Assembly (NCBI GenBank): GCA_030624445.1
Contig: JAUXKD010000039.1
Span: 1-5,807 of the forward strand
DNA from: Candidatus Aenigmatarchaeota archaeon
Lineage (GTDB): Archaea; Aenigmatarchaeota; Aenigmatarchaeia; QMZP01; JAFGSV01
Reading direction: 5' to 3'
DNA length: 5,807 nt
Below, piece by piece: positions 4,877 to 5,807 of the stretch. The translations under genes and the position numbers were made by a program. Every line of letters begins with the position of its first letter. The first letter of the stretch is position 1. The notes under the pieces are model-generated. The model was not told the DNA's origin. It ran no database searches and saw only the letters and a list, made by a program, of their open reading frames with translations.

Positions 4877-5807
4877 TCACTTCCCTATAAACCTTCTAAC
4901 CACCGGGGGCATGTCTTCAAGGTGCTGCGTAGTTATCTCCTGGTAAAGCTGGTACGATATCATAGTTGCCAGGAGAAGCCCCGTACCGCTCCCGATCGCG
5001 CCCGTGAAATCCGCGAAGGACGCGAGTATCCCTATGGACGCGCCGCCCAGGACCGCCAGCCCCGGTATATAGCGCGAAAGTACCCTCTCGATGATCCTTA
5101 TGTCCCTCCTGTACCCCGGTATCTGCATGCCTGTGGAATGTATCTGTTCCGCCACGCTTCCGGCATCCATACCCGACGTGGTTATCCAGAATACGGAAAA
5201 CAGCATGGCGCCTCCCACCATGAAGCCCATGTAAACGAACACCCTTGTTATGTCCGTCAGTGTGACTATCATGCCCGTGAGCCCGAGCATCTGCACCAGG
5301 CCGAGCCACGCAAGCGCGCCCAGCGGTATGAGCGCGATCGCTACCTTCCATCCTGGCAACTTCAGGTACGAGGCCAGCAGCGCCCCCAGGAGGGCGAAGA
5401 TTCCCATGAATATGGTCATGCCCGCCAAGGCTTCCGAGGTTGGCGGCTGAAGGTAGAATACCGCCCCGGAAATCGGGTTGTTGTTCTCGAAGCATCCCAG
5501 CATGCCGCATAGCCTGGACGAGTCCGGTTCGACGGGCTGGGCAGAGATCCGGCCCATCAGCTGGACGTTGGCGAGCAGTGCCGCTATGAGAATGACGGGG
5601 ATGACGCTGGTGTAAAGGAACTGCAGGGGCCATCGCCTGCCGAAACCCCGGACGGCGCCAAAGGCCAGCGGTATCTCCACTTTAAGCGACTGCATGAATA
5701 TGACGAGCAGGAAGACGAGAGCCGTGGCTATTATCGGAAGCATTCCCAGAAGGAACGCGTTGAGCGGGTCGGCCGTGGCCAGGAAATAGATTATCTGGGG
5801 CAAGGCA
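4877..5807 (-). CDS. secY: Preprotein translocase subunit SecY (Sec61 alpha), C-terminal part; 5' end beyond window
   Basis: About 309 codons of the C-terminal region; the reading frame is still open at base 5807. SecY forms the membrane pore for secreted and membrane proteins. Recognisable archaeal blocks: VFLLVIFMQSLKVEIPLAFG and VRGFGRRWPLQFLYTSVIPV (cytosolic 6/7 loop leading into TM7), ANVQLMG, a TM8 region after a Gly-rich stretch, then GMQIPGYRRD and RVLSRYIPGLAVLGG (8/9 loop with ribosome-contact arginines, into TM9), GSGTGLLLATMISYQLYQEI (TM10), and the short tail MPPVVRRFIGK. An outward loop between TM7 and TM8 carries two Cys (LCGMLGCFENNNP), possibly a disulfide. An in-frame TTG at 5803 is not the true start, because the N-terminal half of the family is missing. 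It is the first gene of the adk/DUF106 chain in this window. Confidence 0.97.
   Translation of the reverse strand, partial: ALPQIIYFLATADPLNAFLLGMLPIIATALVFLLVIFMQSLKVEIPLAFGAVRGFGRRWPLQFLYTSVIPVILIAALLANVQLMGRISAQPVEPDSSRLCGMLGCFENNNPISGAVFYLQPPTSEALAGMTIFMGIFALLGALLASYLKLPGWKVAIALIPLGALAWLGLVQMLGLTGMIVTLTDITRVFVYMGFMVGGAMLFSVFWITTSGMDAGSVAEQIHSTGMQIPGYRRDIRIIERVLSRYIPGLAVLGGASIGILASFADFTGAIGSGTGLLLATMISYQLYQEITTQHLEDMPPVVRRFIGK

Noticed and set aside
4490..5512. A 340-codon plus-strand open frame opposite adkA and secY
   Set aside because: Its translation is His/Arg/Pro-rich with no recognisable domain. It is the antisense shadow of GC-rich secY and adkA, whose frames have clear family motifs.

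Overview
The window is archaeal chromosomal DNA. The evidence is a replication factor C large subunit, eukaryote-type ribosomal proteins eL34 and eL14, archaeal elongation factor 1B, an archaeal-type SecY, an archaeal AdkA-family protein and a tRNA gene with a bulge-helix-bulge intron. The short proteins, overlapping genes and a secY-adk-DUF106-rpl34e-rpl14e cluster fit a compact euryarchaeal or DPANN-like genome. The exact lineage cannot be read from the sequence.

Layout, left to right. Positions 1-730 (minus) hold the N-terminal 243 codons of a PafA/Dop-family protein, the Pup ligase/deamidase family. It runs off the left edge, is visibly more AT-rich than the rest of the window, and is divergently oriented to everything on its right. 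Positions 731-900 are an AT-rich divergent promoter region. Positions 901-2085 (plus) encode the clamp-loader large subunit RfcL. Two bases later comes tRNA-Arg(GCG), 2088-2195, interrupted by a 33-nt intron in the T arm. A strong TATA box then precedes a two-gene translation operon (plus): a 54-residue Zn-ribbon protein and aEF1B. Convergent T-rich terminators (about 2735-2762) separate this from a long minus-strand ribosomal/secretion cluster that reads right to left: secY (3' part) > adkA-like > DUF106/EMC3-like > rpl34e > rpl14e.

How the genes relate. The right half is the distal end of the archaeal ribosomal-protein/translocon superoperon: SecY is the protein channel, the DUF106 protein is an Oxa1/YidC-superfamily membrane insertase candidate, and eL34 and eL14 are large-subunit proteins. 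The usual cytidylate kinase gene between rpl34e and rpl14e is missing. The adenylate kinase-like protein has lost its P-loop and much of its lid.

Most notable points: (1) a Pup-ligase/depupylase family protein in an archaeal context, with the catalytic Asp replaced by Cys and the NTRDEPHAD motif eroded; (2) a tRNA-Arg intron at noncanonical position 59/60 with a full bulge-helix-bulge; (3) a degenerate AdkA-like protein inside the secY operon; (4) an EF-hand-like calcium loop inserted in the outer domain of the DUF106 insertase; (5) a long Lys/Glu/Pro/Ala tail on eL14. No CRISPR array, rRNA gene or mobile element is visible.
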